Assembly: GCF_000026945.1 (NCBI RefSeq)
Contig: NC_012861.1
Coordinates: 372,001-436,000, forward strand
Reading direction: 5' to 3'
DNA length: 64,000 nucleotides
Source: Candida dubliniensis CD36
Taxonomy: Eukaryota > Ascomycota > Pichiomycetes > Serinales > Debaryomycetaceae
Part shown: positions 9,691-19,847 of the stretch, in pieces
Numbering within the stretch: position 1 is the first letter of the stretch
Layout of the letters: the number at the start of each line of letters is the position of its first letter
Made by a program: the position numbers and the translations under genes
The notes under the pieces: generated by a model
Database searches by the model: none
What the model was told of the DNA's origin: nothing
Seen by the model: the letters and a program-made list of their open reading frames with translations, nothing else

Positions 9691-12600
9691 TCATTTCGAT
9701 CCTTCATACCAAATATCAGGTGCCTCTAAAATATATCTTTCCATAGCTTCTCTAAATCTTATACGATATTGTTTAGGAGTAACAATGGTTGGATCTTTCC
9801 CTCGTTTATTCCCACCAATCAAATTATTACCTTTCACCCAATTTTCCACTTTTTTATCCCAAGTAAATGTCCTTAACCAATCAATAATCCCTAAATATAA
9901 TTTCTTTGATGAATCATCTATACCAATGACTAAACTATAATCCATAACATCCATGGCCGATAAGAAACTAGTATCATTAAATAAACATCCTCGTAATAAT
10001 TTCTTCAGTTGTTGTCCAACAAACACTGGTGATTCGTAAATATATTCAATCATATTTTCATCTAATAAAACTTCATTCTCTTTGCCAGTTTGTTGAACAT
10101 GACGATTTCTCATTGAACCTTTAAGATCAAATATTCTTGTAGTTTTATGATTATAAAATAAATTCTCCATAATCAAAAAATCCATTCGAAATATTTTCCC
10201 CGTGGTGGTGTTTTTAATTTGTACTTGATAAAATCCAAATATTTTCGCAATTGCTGTAGTTAAAGTATTAAACATTGATTGACTAATATATTTGAAATAA
10301 AATGGAGCAATTGAAACAAATGATTCTAATTCCAGTTTAGATAATTCTTTTAAAATATATCGATTATCTAAAGTTTTCAAAAAACTTGAACCACTTTTAC
10401 CTCCACTAGATTGCCATTTAACACATCGACTAAGACTTTGAATAAAATTATCATTATTACCACATGCTTTCCTTAAGGCTTCAAATTGTTCACTATAAAA
10501 GATCTTGCATGATAAATTTGTATTCCCATCAATAAATTGATATTTCAAATGATTGGATTTATTTCTCGTTAAAATCGATTCCAACGGGTTAACATTGTCA
10601 TTAGCACCAGTACCACCACCACCAGTTCCTCCCCCACCGATACCCCCCTCTTTATTCAATTTCTTTTTGAATTTCTTTTCGATTTTGGCAAATTGAGCTC
10701 CCTTTTTATTATCACTTGCAACTAACGATTCTCCATATTTATTATTGTTACTAGTATGATTCAGCGAAGATTCTTCAAGTTTAGCATTATCACCAACATT
10801 AGTGATAATACTGGCACTTTCCGTAGTAATACCGCTCTTTGCCACTTCCAGTTCAATAGTTGTATTTTGTTGACCTTTATCATCATAAACCTTATTTTCT
10901 TTTAAATTCAAATATAAGTTTCCACTATCGCCCATTCTATTCTTTTCAAATGCATTATTAATTTTTTGCTTGTAATCATTAGAAGAAAGACAAAATGCCA
11001 CTAATGAACTTGGCTCATCTTCTCGAACAATAACTTCAGAATCAGCAAATGTATGTTCATGACTTTCTAATGGATAATTCAATGGATCCCACAATGTGGC
11101 AGCTCTATCAGCCCAGAAATTCGTCAATGATTTTAACAATGATTGCTTTTCAGGAATATCCAATTGCTCTTGCAGCTGCAGCTGCAGCTGTGACAGTTGC
11201 TGCTGTTGTTGTGACAGTTCTTGTTGGCTTTCTTTAACTTGTCCTTTATCCTGTTCATCTTTCTTGACAACAATATCCTTCTTTTTCTCATCATCAGCTC
11301 CGGGACCAACAACATCTTCAATTTTATTATAAATCTCAACGATAGGTTTACTATCAAAAATAGGTTGAGCCTTAACCTTTGATTTACGTTTCAATTCTCG
11401 TTCTCTTTGTTTGGAAAATTCTAATGAAATCTGGTCATAATACATTTTATCAAAAAAATTCGCCAAATGAATCACTTTATTTTGTGACGGAATCACGGTG
11501 TTGATTGATCTCAATGAACTATCCGACTCACGATGTGTCAATTTTATTGGTGTTGTCTTATCAGCTGTTTCAGCAGTTTGATTCCATTTATTTATTCTCT
11601 CGGATATATTAGAACCCAGTTCATATAATGTGCTTTGAGGAAACATCTTAGTTTCAATGTTGGAATCAGATAAATTTCTATTCAAAGGTAATTCACGAGG
11701 TTTCTTGGGAACAAATTCTGGGAACGGTTTCAGTAACTCATTAGTTGATTTATCCCTAATATCGTTACTGTCATCATCAGCTTTTATTGAATTTTGACTG
11801 TTATCAGGTGTTGTCTCATCTGTACAATCTTTGCTTGACAATAACTTCCCATCATCTAAAGTTCCAGTTTCCTTAGAATCATTAGAAGGTTCATTTCCAG
11901 TTACATCGACAACTTTCTTATTATTATCATCATCATCATCGGTGTATCGATCCATCAAAAACTTACGTAAATGAAATTGGGTAATTTTATTGACCTCATT
12001 CTCACTGGGTAAATATGTCTTTTCAAAATCATTAAATTCATTATCCCAATAAACACCCAATTTTTGCAAATCTCGCAACACAACATTCAACGCAAGATAA
12101 TTTGTCGGTATAATTTTATCATAAATCGATTGCAATCTACCATAAATACTATCTGATTGTTCTTGTAACTTAATCTTCAATTCCTCGATTTTTTGAATCC
12201 CATCCTCGGCTTTTTCAAATGTATCTAATTTCACTCGTTTTAACCGTTTAAAAACAGAATCGAAAAACACATCTGCTTTAGCCCGAATAAATTTATAAGC
12301 ATCAATTTTTAGTTTCATATCAATATTAGTTATAAATTCCAATTGCTTCTTAGGAACAACAATCTCATAATTATCAATTGTGGAATATTCAAGTCGAATA
12401 ACCAAATTATTAAATCCAAAGCATTTGACATAACTTTTGAAAAAATCATGTTTACAACCACCAAAAACACTCTCACCATAAAAATTCAACTCAAAAAATT
12501 TGCCAATAGACAAATAATACGTTTCATCACTCATAGCAATAATTGGCGTTTCATAATTACATTCTTTACAATAACTCCACATGACTCTTTGATTTTTACC

Positions 12601-15600
12601 TTGCATTTCACCATTATTAAGACACTGGATATCATATTTTTCAATGATCAAATCAACTTTGGCTTTACCATGAACATAACTCTTATAATGATCCAAGTAT
12701 GTCTCACCACATTCACCACAAACCTTCAGACTTTCATGGAATGCCTGATCAAGGAATAACCCAAAACACTTATCATTATCAGTATAATAATCAATAACAA
12801 TTATGGCAGGGCCAGCACAAGGTGTTGCGTGTTTAATTGAAACTGTCGAATGCAATAAATGAATATTTCGATGGCATATTGGATACAATTGATAAGAAGG
12901 ATATTTCATACAATTTGACCATATTCTAGAACGAGCTAGATAATCATTAATCAATAATTTCAAATGAGCATCACTAGCAAATTTTAAGATGCTTATCAAA
13001 TTACTTTCTCTCCCAGGTAACTCTTCCAATTTATAATCAATCTTTAATTCGTCTAGCCATTCCTCTTTGATCTCATCAATTGATGACAACTTCTGTATTT
13101 CAGTATTTTGTTGGGCAAACTGGTGCACGGTGTAGTATGTGCAAATTGTCCGTACCAAGGGATTAGGTAATGAATACTCTACCGGTGGAGACAAACTGAG
13201 CTTTCTTTCACTAAACAGTTTAACATAATTGATCACCTCTGCAGGGTCTAATTTTAAATCTTGCAATTTCCCATTTTCATCATTTTCAGTTGCATGATCA
13301 CCAATTTTCTGCAACTTCTGTTGTATATCCACAATTTTGGGGTTCTCAATGGGTTTAACATAAGACAACAGTAAATTATCCAAAAAACTCTTTTCGAACC
13401 TGGCATTTATATAACCTGGCATCAATGTTTCTGCTGCATATTTCACATTATTCAATACATTGGTATTGCCACCACGTATAGATATCGTGAATCCCAGATG
13501 TATATCACAACCAGTGAAAAACACAAACGTTTTAATTTGATTCTGGTATTTGTATCTCTTGACAGCAAAATTCTCACACAAACCCAATTTACCCTTTTTA
13601 AAGAATAAATCATTAACGGATTGGAAAATGTCTGCTTTGGTGTACCTGGAAATTCTTTCAATAACTTGTGGTTTAACGTTCGAAATGACTGTGATACCAG
13701 CATCCTCAAACAATTTCTCCGCCAAGCCAGAAACCGAATCTCCAACAACAATGATGTCTGGTTCCATAGACACCAATCGTGATACCAAGTTTGTGATATA
13801 AACGGATTGCTGGGCGTGGATAATTCGTAAACTAATAAATTGTTCCTTTTGTTTCAAGTATTCGATGGGGAACATAAGCAATGCTATACGAGGATTTGTA
13901 ATTCTTGATGCCATCTTCTTGGAATCTATATTTTTAGTCATGAATAAACCATCAACCAATTCGGTCTGCTCTATTTTACCACCCAAAATTTTTTTTATTT
14001 TCACATATTGTCTTATATCTAACGTGTCTGTCAATTTAATGTCGTCAATATATCCTAACAGCTTCCGAAGAACAGCCACCCATCGTTCAATATCCGTTTC
14101 AATATCACCATCTTTTAATGACTGACGCAAAACGAAATCCAAAGTCTCATCATATAACTCGTCCTTATTGTCTGCAGTTTTCCCATCTTTCCATGATACC
14201 AAGTCACGGGATTCATTGGTACCTATTAAATGATCATCCAGTCCAAAATAATCATTTCTTTCACCAGAATGATACCTTTCTAAATGTGTACTAGTGGATA
14301 TTTGTGGTCCAATAGGAGACATCTCGGGGTCTATGTTTGCTGACGAAGAACTGACCTCATCTGATGCAACTATACCAGTAGTCAAATTAGAGGAGTTTAC
14401 TCCCGGTGATGCTGGCGAAACTATAGGCGTCAAAGAAGAAGCGTATTGAGGCCTATGGTTTGATGGCTCCAAGCTTGGTAGACGCAAATTACTTTGTGAA
14501 AGTATCAGCACATTTCTAGTTGCTTTTGCTTGTCTTCTTGATCTCATTCTTTGAAGAGAAGCATGAGCTCTAGCTCTGGACCTTATATTCTCTGGTTGAT
14601 GTTTACTAGAACCCTCGTCATTTAATCCCATTGAGTGGTTATGGAACACATTAGCAAGATTAGCTGCAGCACTCCTATTCATTGCACCTCTAAACAGAGG
14701 ATATCCAGTTTTCATAATAGGAAATTCGCCTAAAGTCGGCACTGTGACAGCAGATTGACTATGCATTGGTGGTGGTTGATGCGCCAAAGGTGTTGAACCA
14801 TACCCATGAGTCTCATTTAATGATGTATATATAGACATAGCATGTTCATCTTCTTCATTGTCGGACAAATCAACACCTTCATCTTTAGCATTCTCATCAT
14901 CCTCATCATCGTCGTCGTCGTCATCATCATCGTCGTCATCGTCATCAAAGCCATTTTGATGTCCAATTGTCATTTCCTTTCCATATTTGCCTCTGATGCT
15001 TTGAATATCTCCTGGTTCCAAAGATAATTCTCTTCTGAACCTTGACGGATCCCTACTCGACCCCGATAAAACTCTCATATTAAACGAGGGTGTTCTATTC
15101 ATAAAACCATTGTAAACCGAACCAAGATTATCCAAACTACGACTAGTTAAGTTTGCATTTGTTAATGTAGGAGATAAATGGTTCTTTATCCAAGTCTTGT
15201 TTGCATTCTCTGATTCAGAAATACCCGCAGAATTGTTGTACTGTGCATTCAGCTGGCTATATAAGTTGTGATAATGATTATGGAACTGTCCACCTTGCTG
15301 TTGTTGTTGTTGTTGTTGTTGTTGCAACAGATTCTGTTTCTGTCCATATTGCTGATGTTCTGGCTGCTGCTGCTGCTGATGATGATTATGGTAGAACTGA
15401 CTATTTGATTGATGAAACGTTTGTGGCAATGAACTCATATTAGTATTATATGGTGGACCCGATGTTTTTAAGATGCTTGAATTCATCAAAGAATGTCTCA
15501 TTAGAGGAATCTCAACTGCTTCTCCTGTACGAGTTGTAGGAATTGCCATACGTGGAGCTTGTCTTGGATGTACCTTGATGGATTCGTCTGGATAAATAAA

Positions 15601-17556
15601 CTGATTATTATTACTCCTTGAAGGTGAACTGGAATGGCTAGTTGAAAAGCTGCTTTCTGGATTATTGCTTTCTTTCAACAGCGGCTTTCGAGAAAGAGAG
15701 TCGGTTCGGCTACTCTCCCGATTATTGGATCCCATTGACATTGATCGGATCCTCGACAACGGATGGTTAGGAACAAGTAGGTTTTCTGCTTTAGTCTTTG
15801 GTAATTCAATTTCCTCAGCTGAGATATCCTTCTCGCCCTCAGAATCGTTTGCACTTGATGAATCATCGCTTAAATATATAATCACATCACTATAACATGG
15901 TTTGCAAACTCGGAGCTTATCATTATACGGTTTCTTAGCGGAATTCCTAGTGTTATTCCTTTCATCTTTATGTTGGTTATAAGAAATAAATAACGTGCAA
16001 TCTGAACAAAATATTTGTCCGCAAAAACGACAGTGATGTTTTCTTCTGAATGCAGTAAATGGTCTAAAACAGTTTAAACAGTCAGATACAAATGCATCGT
16101 TCATCCAATATTTCCTTGGAATACCCCCATTCTTCAAAGGGTTTTCTGAAGTCTTTGTTGGTTTCTTCTTTTTCCTCCGTTTAGAAGCTATAATAGACGA
16201 AGCTGATGATGCAACTGCTTCGATGTTTTGATGAATGATACTTCTTGCATTGTCCAAGAGTGTTGAAGGGGTGTTTGATGATCTTTGTTTACTTGCCGAA
16301 ACGTCTTTGTTTTGGATAGCGTGAAATGTGGATACAGTTGGAGATTGTCCAAAACTAGGAGTAAATATAGCACTGTGTTTAGTTTCAGCCTTGATAGGAG
16401 CCGATTTAGCAACAGATTCACCGTATCTTGCCCCCAATTCAAATTGCAAATGATTATTCATTTTGGAAATAGAACTCAAGTTTGAATCTGAGCGATTCTC
16501 TATATAAGCAATGTCTGATTGTGGTGTTGCAGAATTTTCCGAGCCTTCATTCTGGGTACTGTCCAGTTCATCTGCCAGATCATCAGACAATTCAATATCA
16601 TTAGGCAAGTTGTTGAATATTGATGAAATCTTGTTTTGCAACCCTTTATCCTTAGACTTGAGATCTATACTGGATTCCTTCTTATGTATGGCCTTAGTCT
16701 CCAAATTGCTCTTATCGCTGGTAACATTGTCAATGTCAACCGATGCCAGTGCAGTGACATTGACCACTGAGCTGGTTGTACTATTGGCCATCGATTGCAT
16801 TCGTGGGAATTGCATGGTAGATATTCGTAGAGTCTTGTTATCCGAGGTAACCCTTGGTGGATGTGCTTCATCAATTAAATTCTGTCGTAAAGATAGTGCC
16901 GGTGTGCTAGAGACAGGTGGCTGTTTGGGTTGCAGTGGCTTCAAAATGGATCCTGTCGATGTCTCGTTTGTTACAATAGATACTTTATCAATTGGTGTGT
17001 TTCTATTAGTTTCACTTTTGATAATTGAATTCACAATCTCTAATTTATTTCCCTGGGTTTCTCCCTTTATATCTAGTGGACTGGAAGTTCTTGAAAGTCG
17101 TTTGCTAGTATCTTCCTTAACTCGCAATCGCGTGTCAGCTTTCATAGGTGGTGCTTCCATGGATATTGGTGTGTCCACAATTTCATCATTCTTGGGGACA
17201 GATAATACATCACCTCCTATGCCAGTTGCCTTTAGTTCATTTACACGGTTGGTAAATGGAGATGTGTCTAAAACATTGGGTTTCGGTGATGTATAATTCT
17301 GAGAATAGTTTTGAACAAGGGTTGATGCATTTGTGGTGACCTTTCTCAATGTTTTAGTTAAAAGACCTGCAATGGATTTAGAATTCTCAACTTCTGGATC
17401 AGGGATAGTGGGAAAGGATACATAATCCACGACACCCTTAACGTTCAGGTCTTCGTCATCACTGTTGTTGGTGTGGGAAGGTATTCTTTCTAGTAGTGGT
17501 AACTTGTATTTGGAATTACTCATCTCTTTGAAAGTATCTGGTGGCGACCCACTCAT
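9691..17556 (-). CDS. FAB1: Phosphatidylinositol-3-phosphate 5-kinase Fab1
   Basis: This 2621-residue enzyme makes PI(3,5)P2 on vacuole and endosome membranes and so controls vacuole size, acidification and membrane retrieval. A FYVE zinc finger begins at Trp484 and ends near 555, with the basic RRKHHCR signature and eight spaced cysteines; it binds PI3P. A chaperonin-like (TCP1/CCT) domain follows at about 1150-1400, then a conserved Cys-rich region at about 1400-1800. The lipid kinase domain fills about 2290-2600, with IFDLKGS near 2475, MDYSLVIGI near 2537 and IIDWLRTFTWDKK close to the C-terminus. Linkers are rich in Ser/Asn, with a Gln tract near 745-755 and an Asp tract near 870-893. 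Length and domain order match Fab1/PIKfyve. The ATG at 17556 starts a protein with no upstream in-frame ATG close by. Confidence 0.97.
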   Translation of the reverse strand: MSGSPPDTFKEMSNSKYKLPLLERIPSHTNNSDDEDLNVKGVVDYVSFPTIPDPEVENSKSIAGLLTKTLRKVTTNASTLVQNYSQNYTSPKPNVLDTSPFTNRVNELKATGIGGDVLSVPKNDEIVDTPISMEAPPMKADTRLRVKEDTSKRLSRTSSPLDIKGETQGNKLEIVNSIIKSETNRNTPIDKVSIVTNETSTGSILKPLQPKQPPVSSTPALSLRQNLIDEAHPPRVTSDNKTLRISTMQFPRMQSMANSTTSSVVNVTALASVDIDNVTSDKSNLETKAIHKKESSIDLKSKDKGLQNKISSIFNNLPNDIELSDDLADELDSTQNEGSENSATPQSDIAYIENRSDSNLSSISKMNNHLQFELGARYGESVAKSAPIKAETKHSAIFTPSFGQSPTVSTFHAIQNKDVSASKQRSSNTPSTLLDNARSIIHQNIEAVASSASSIIASKRRKKKKPTKTSENPLKNGGIPRKYWMNDAFVSDCLNCFRPFTAFRRKHHCRFCGQIFCSDCTLFISYNQHKDERNNTRNSAKKPYNDKLRVCKPCYSDVIIYLSDDSSSANDSEGEKDISAEEIELPKTKAENLLVPNHPLSRIRSMSMGSNNRESSRTDSLSRKPLLKESNNPESSFSTSHSSSPSRSNNNQFIYPDESIKVHPRQAPRMAIPTTRTGEAVEIPLMRHSLMNSSILKTSGPPYNTNMSSLPQTFHQSNSQFYHNHHQQQQQPEHQQYGQKQNLLQQQQQQQQQQGGQFHNHYHNLYSQLNAQYNNSAGISESENANKTWIKNHLSPTLTNANLTSRSLDNLGSVYNGFMNRTPSFNMRVLSGSSRDPSRFRRELSLEPGDIQSIRGKYGKEMTIGHQNGFDDDDDDDDDDDDDDEDDENAKDEGVDLSDNEEDEHAMSIYTSLNETHGYGSTPLAHQPPPMHSQSAVTVPTLGEFPIMKTGYPLFRGAMNRSAAANLANVFHNHSMGLNDEGSSKHQPENIRSRARAHASLQRMRSRRQAKATRNVLILSQSNLRLPSLEPSNHRPQYASSLTPIVSPASPGVNSSNLTTGIVASDEVSSSSANIDPEMSPIGPQISTSTHLERYHSGERNDYFGLDDHLIGTNESRDLVSWKDGKTADNKDELYDETLDFVLRQSLKDGDIETDIERWVAVLRKLLGYIDDIKLTDTLDIRQYVKIKKILGGKIEQTELVDGLFMTKNIDSKKMASRITNPRIALLMFPIEYLKQKEQFISLRIIHAQQSVYITNLVSRLVSMEPDIIVVGDSVSGLAEKLFEDAGITVISNVKPQVIERISRYTKADIFQSVNDLFFKKGKLGLCENFAVKRYKYQNQIKTFVFFTGCDIHLGFTISIRGGNTNVLNNVKYAAETLMPGYINARFEKSFLDNLLLSYVKPIENPKIVDIQQKLQKIGDHATENDENGKLQDLKLDPAEVINYVKLFSERKLSLSPPVEYSLPNPLVRTICTYYTVHQFAQQNTEIQKLSSIDEIKEEWLDELKIDYKLEELPGRESNLISILKFASDAHLKLLINDYLARSRIWSNCMKYPSYQLYPICHRNIHLLHSTVSIKHATPCAGPAIIVIDYYTDNDKCFGLFLDQAFHESLKVCGECGETYLDHYKSYVHGKAKVDLIIEKYDIQCLNNGEMQGKNQRVMWSYCKECNYETPIIAMSDETYYLSIGKFFELNFYGESVFGGCKHDFFKSYVKCFGFNNLVIRLEYSTIDNYEIVVPKKQLEFITNIDMKLKIDAYKFIRAKADVFFDSVFKRLKRVKLDTFEKAEDGIQKIEELKIKLQEQSDSIYGRLQSIYDKIIPTNYLALNVVLRDLQKLGVYWDNEFNDFEKTYLPSENEVNKITQFHLRKFLMDRYTDDDDDNNKKVVDVTGNEPSNDSKETGTLDDGKLLSSKDCTDETTPDNSQNSIKADDDSNDIRDKSTNELLKPFPEFVPKKPRELPLNRNLSDSNIETKMFPQSTLYELGSNISERINKWNQTAETADKTTPIKLTHRESDSSLRSINTVIPSQNKVIHLANFFDKMYYDQISLEFSKQRERELKRKSKVKAQPIFDSKPIVEIYNKIEDVVGPGADDEKKKDIVVKKDEQDKGQVKESQQELSQQQQQLSQLQLQLQEQLDIPEKQSLLKSLTNFWADRAATLWDPLNYPLESHEHTFADSEVIVREDEPSSLVAFCLSSNDYKQKINNAFEKNRMGDSGNLYLNLKENKVYDDKGQQNTTIELEVAKSGITTESASIITNVGDNAKLEESSLNHTSNNNKYGESLVASDNKKGAQFAKIEKKFKKKLNKEGGIGGGGTGGGGTGANDNVNPLESILTRNKSNHLKYQFIDGNTNLSCKIFYSEQFEALRKACGNNDNFIQSLSRCVKWQSSGGKSGSSFLKTLDNRYILKELSKLELESFVSIAPFYFKYISQSMFNTLTTAIAKIFGFYQVQIKNTTTGKIFRMDFLIMENLFYNHKTTRIFDLKGSMRNRHVQQTGKENEVLLDENMIEYIYESPVFVGQQLKKLLRGCLFNDTSFLSAMDVMDYSLVIGIDDSSKKLYLGIIDWLRTFTWDKKVENWVKGNNLIGGNKRGKDPTIVTPKQYRIRFREAMERYILEAPDIWYEGSK

Positions 17557-18611
17557 GATATTAAGATTAAGATAGGATGTTATCTAACTTAATGATATCA
17601 ATAAATACAAAAAGAAAAAGAGAAATTGTGTAAAATGGTTTGTAAACTCAAAGTGTGTTGCCAATATTAACCACTAAAAAAGGGAAAAACAAGGAAGTTT
17701 TTAGTAAACTAATACACCTTACACACACCTATTCTCCGCGTCATAATTGTCGTGTATTAATTGCAAAAAAAACAACAACAACAACTTACTGATAATCTAC
17801 TGATTCTCACTCTCTCTCCCTTGGTATTTTACTATGTAGATGCTAATTAAGAGTATCTCGTCGTCAATTCGAATTGTAAAGTTACATAACTACATGAGTA
17901 ACAATATTTGGTCAATCAAATAAGCCAACCCAAATAAATCAAGATCTTGTATCATCACATTATGTATTATGATACTTTCATAAGCGAAATACAGTATATA
18001 CAATTCAGGTATTGTACTCTGCAAGGTTTCTTGCACGATATATATAACTATGCCAATAATGAAAAAAAAGGACAATTGGAACCACAAAAATTATAATTGT
18101 ATGTCACCCATTGCAATCAGATTACCAGTTATTGCTGTTATTGGTTTTCCATTGTGGTGTCAGTATATGTTGTAAACATAACAATAGTAATTGCTACACA
18201 AAATTCACAACAAACATTTGTGTAGTGTACACTTGTCCAAAAAAAAAACTAAAGAATTAAATCTAGCGGACGAGAATTAAAATACTTGCGACGATTAAAC
18301 CAAAAAAAAAAAAAAAAAAAAAAATCAATAAGTTTAAATTGTAACCAACCATTCTCCAAATTTTCATCACCACATATTTCAATTAGAATTGGCATTCATT
18401 GTAATTTGTTTGCCTAACTACTGATACAGTCCACTTCATATTGAACACATTTCAAACATCAATCTATTGCAAGAGTTGGATAACAGATATAGTATTATTC
18501 ATTTTTTTTTTTTGTGTGGTTTTGTATACTTTTTTCCTCCCTTCCATTTTTTTTTTGCCTTGAATCACCAACTTCAGGATAACCATACACATATAATTAG
18601 AAACACCCATT
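17557..18611. promoter_or_regulatory. Divergent promoter between FAB1 and VPS74
   Basis: This 1.05 kb non-coding region separates two genes that start away from each other. It holds a 23-base A-run at 18302-18324 and T-rich stretches just upstream of the VPS74 ATG, typical of yeast promoters. No other feature was recognised. Confidence 0.6.
18302..18324. repeat. Poly(A) tract
   Basis: 23 consecutive A, about 290 bp upstream of the VPS74 start; such tracts usually exclude nucleosomes. Confidence 0.85.
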
Positions 18612-19634
18612 ATGTCAACAACAGGATTACAAAGACGTCGTGGTGCAAAACAGTCGACACCTAAACCTAGAAGCTCGACCTCATTTGATGAAGAGCGTTC
18701 TCCAGTATCACCAAATAAACCAGACCATAAAATAGGATACGATGATAAAGATATCAAAGATCCAAGCACATTGAAACAACCATTGTTGACTTTGATGGAA
18801 GAAGTTTTGTTGATGGGACTCAAAGACAAAGAAGGGTACTTATCATTTTGGAACGACAATATTTCCTATGCTTTACGTGGATGTATATTGTTAGAATTGA
18901 CATTTCGTAACAAAATCACTTTAGTTAATGATCCAGCAAGACGCCGTTTTGAATTGAGTGATAGGTTAGTGGAAGTTATTGATGCAGAACCCACAGGAGA
19001 AGTTTTGCTAGATGAAGCATTGAAAATCATGAAAAATGACGAAAGCAATTTATCTGTCACCAACTGGATTGATTTGTTGAGTGGTGAAACTTGGAATTTG
19101 ATGAAAATCAATTACCAATTAAAACAAGTTAGAGAACGATTGGCTAAAGGTTTAGTCGACAAAGGTATTTTGAGAACAGAACGGAAGAATTTCTTCCTTT
19201 TCGATATGGCCACTCACCCTGTTGCTGATAAATTATCTAAAGAATATATAAAGAATAGAATTTTGAGTATGTTGGTGCTGAGAAATGTTGACTTGGACTC
19301 AGTTTCAAATGACCAATTCCCTGCTGATACATCTTTCAAGTACTTGAGGACTGTATCGTTAGTATGTGGCGCATATGCTGCTAATGTATTAGAAAATGTT
19401 TTACTATCATTAAACTATGAAAAGAGAGATCAAGCATTTGCCAGAGCCGATGAATTGTTGGCTGATTTCAGTGAATTCCCTTTCAACTTGTCACATCAAA
19501 GTCCTCTTGGATTGGGTTTAAACTTGGGTCAAGAAGTCGGTGACGAAATAGAAAAATCTTCTGCAACTGAATTACAATTGGAATTGATAGCTGCTGTCTT
19601 GAGTGTGTTTGCCAGAATGGATTCAATACTTTAG
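18612..19634 (+). CDS. VPS74: Golgi PI4P-binding glycosyltransferase adaptor Vps74
   Basis: This 340-residue GPP34/GOLPH3-family protein binds PI4P on Golgi membranes and links glycosyltransferases to COPI coats for retention. The N-terminus has the coat-binding arginine cluster (RRR at 8-10). The GPP34 fold runs from about 55 to the end. The PI4P pocket residues appear as Trp80, Arg89, Lys171 and Arg174. The C-terminal ANVLEN and NYEKRD motifs are intact. Residue 223 is encoded by CTG at 19278-19280; I recall Ser at this place in S. cerevisiae Vps74, which fits CTG decoded as Ser. The gene converges on the chitinase gene 213 bp downstream, the same arrangement as VPS74/CTS2 in S. cerevisiae. 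Confidence 0.96.
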   Translation: MSTTGLQRRRGAKQSTPKPRSSTSFDEERSPVSPNKPDHKIGYDDKDIKDPSTLKQPLLTLMEEVLLMGLKDKEGYLSFWNDNISYALRGCILLELTFRNKITLVNDPARRRFELSDRLVEVIDAEPTGEVLLDEALKIMKNDESNLSVTNWIDLLSGETWNLMKINYQLKQVRERLAKGLVDKGILRTERKNFFLFDMATHPVADKLSKEYIKNRILSMLVLRNVDLDSVSNDQFPADTSFKYLRTVSLVCGAYAANVLENVLLSLNYEKRDQAFARADELLADFSEFPFNLSHQSPLGLGLNLGQEVGDEIEKSSATELQLELIAAVLSVFARMDSIL

Positions 19635-19847
19635 GTATAAAAGTAAGATAATCAAGATGTCTTGCATACATACATATATATATATGTATATATAATCAAA
19701 GGTATAACAGGATAAATTTTTCTGATACTACAGTTGCCATATTGACTTTGTCTGACTTTTTCTTTGATGAGAAGTTATTCTCTGTATTTATATTTCGCTA
19801 CAAAGAGATATTGTAAGTAATTATGAATTTCAAACAAAAAGTGTATT

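Noticed and set aside
12343..12759. 138-codon frame antisense to FAB1
   Set aside because: It lies wholly opposite a conserved coding region and has no recognisable protein features.
16511..17296. 261-codon frame antisense to FAB1
   Set aside because: It is a shadow of the real FAB1 frame; no domain and no independent support.
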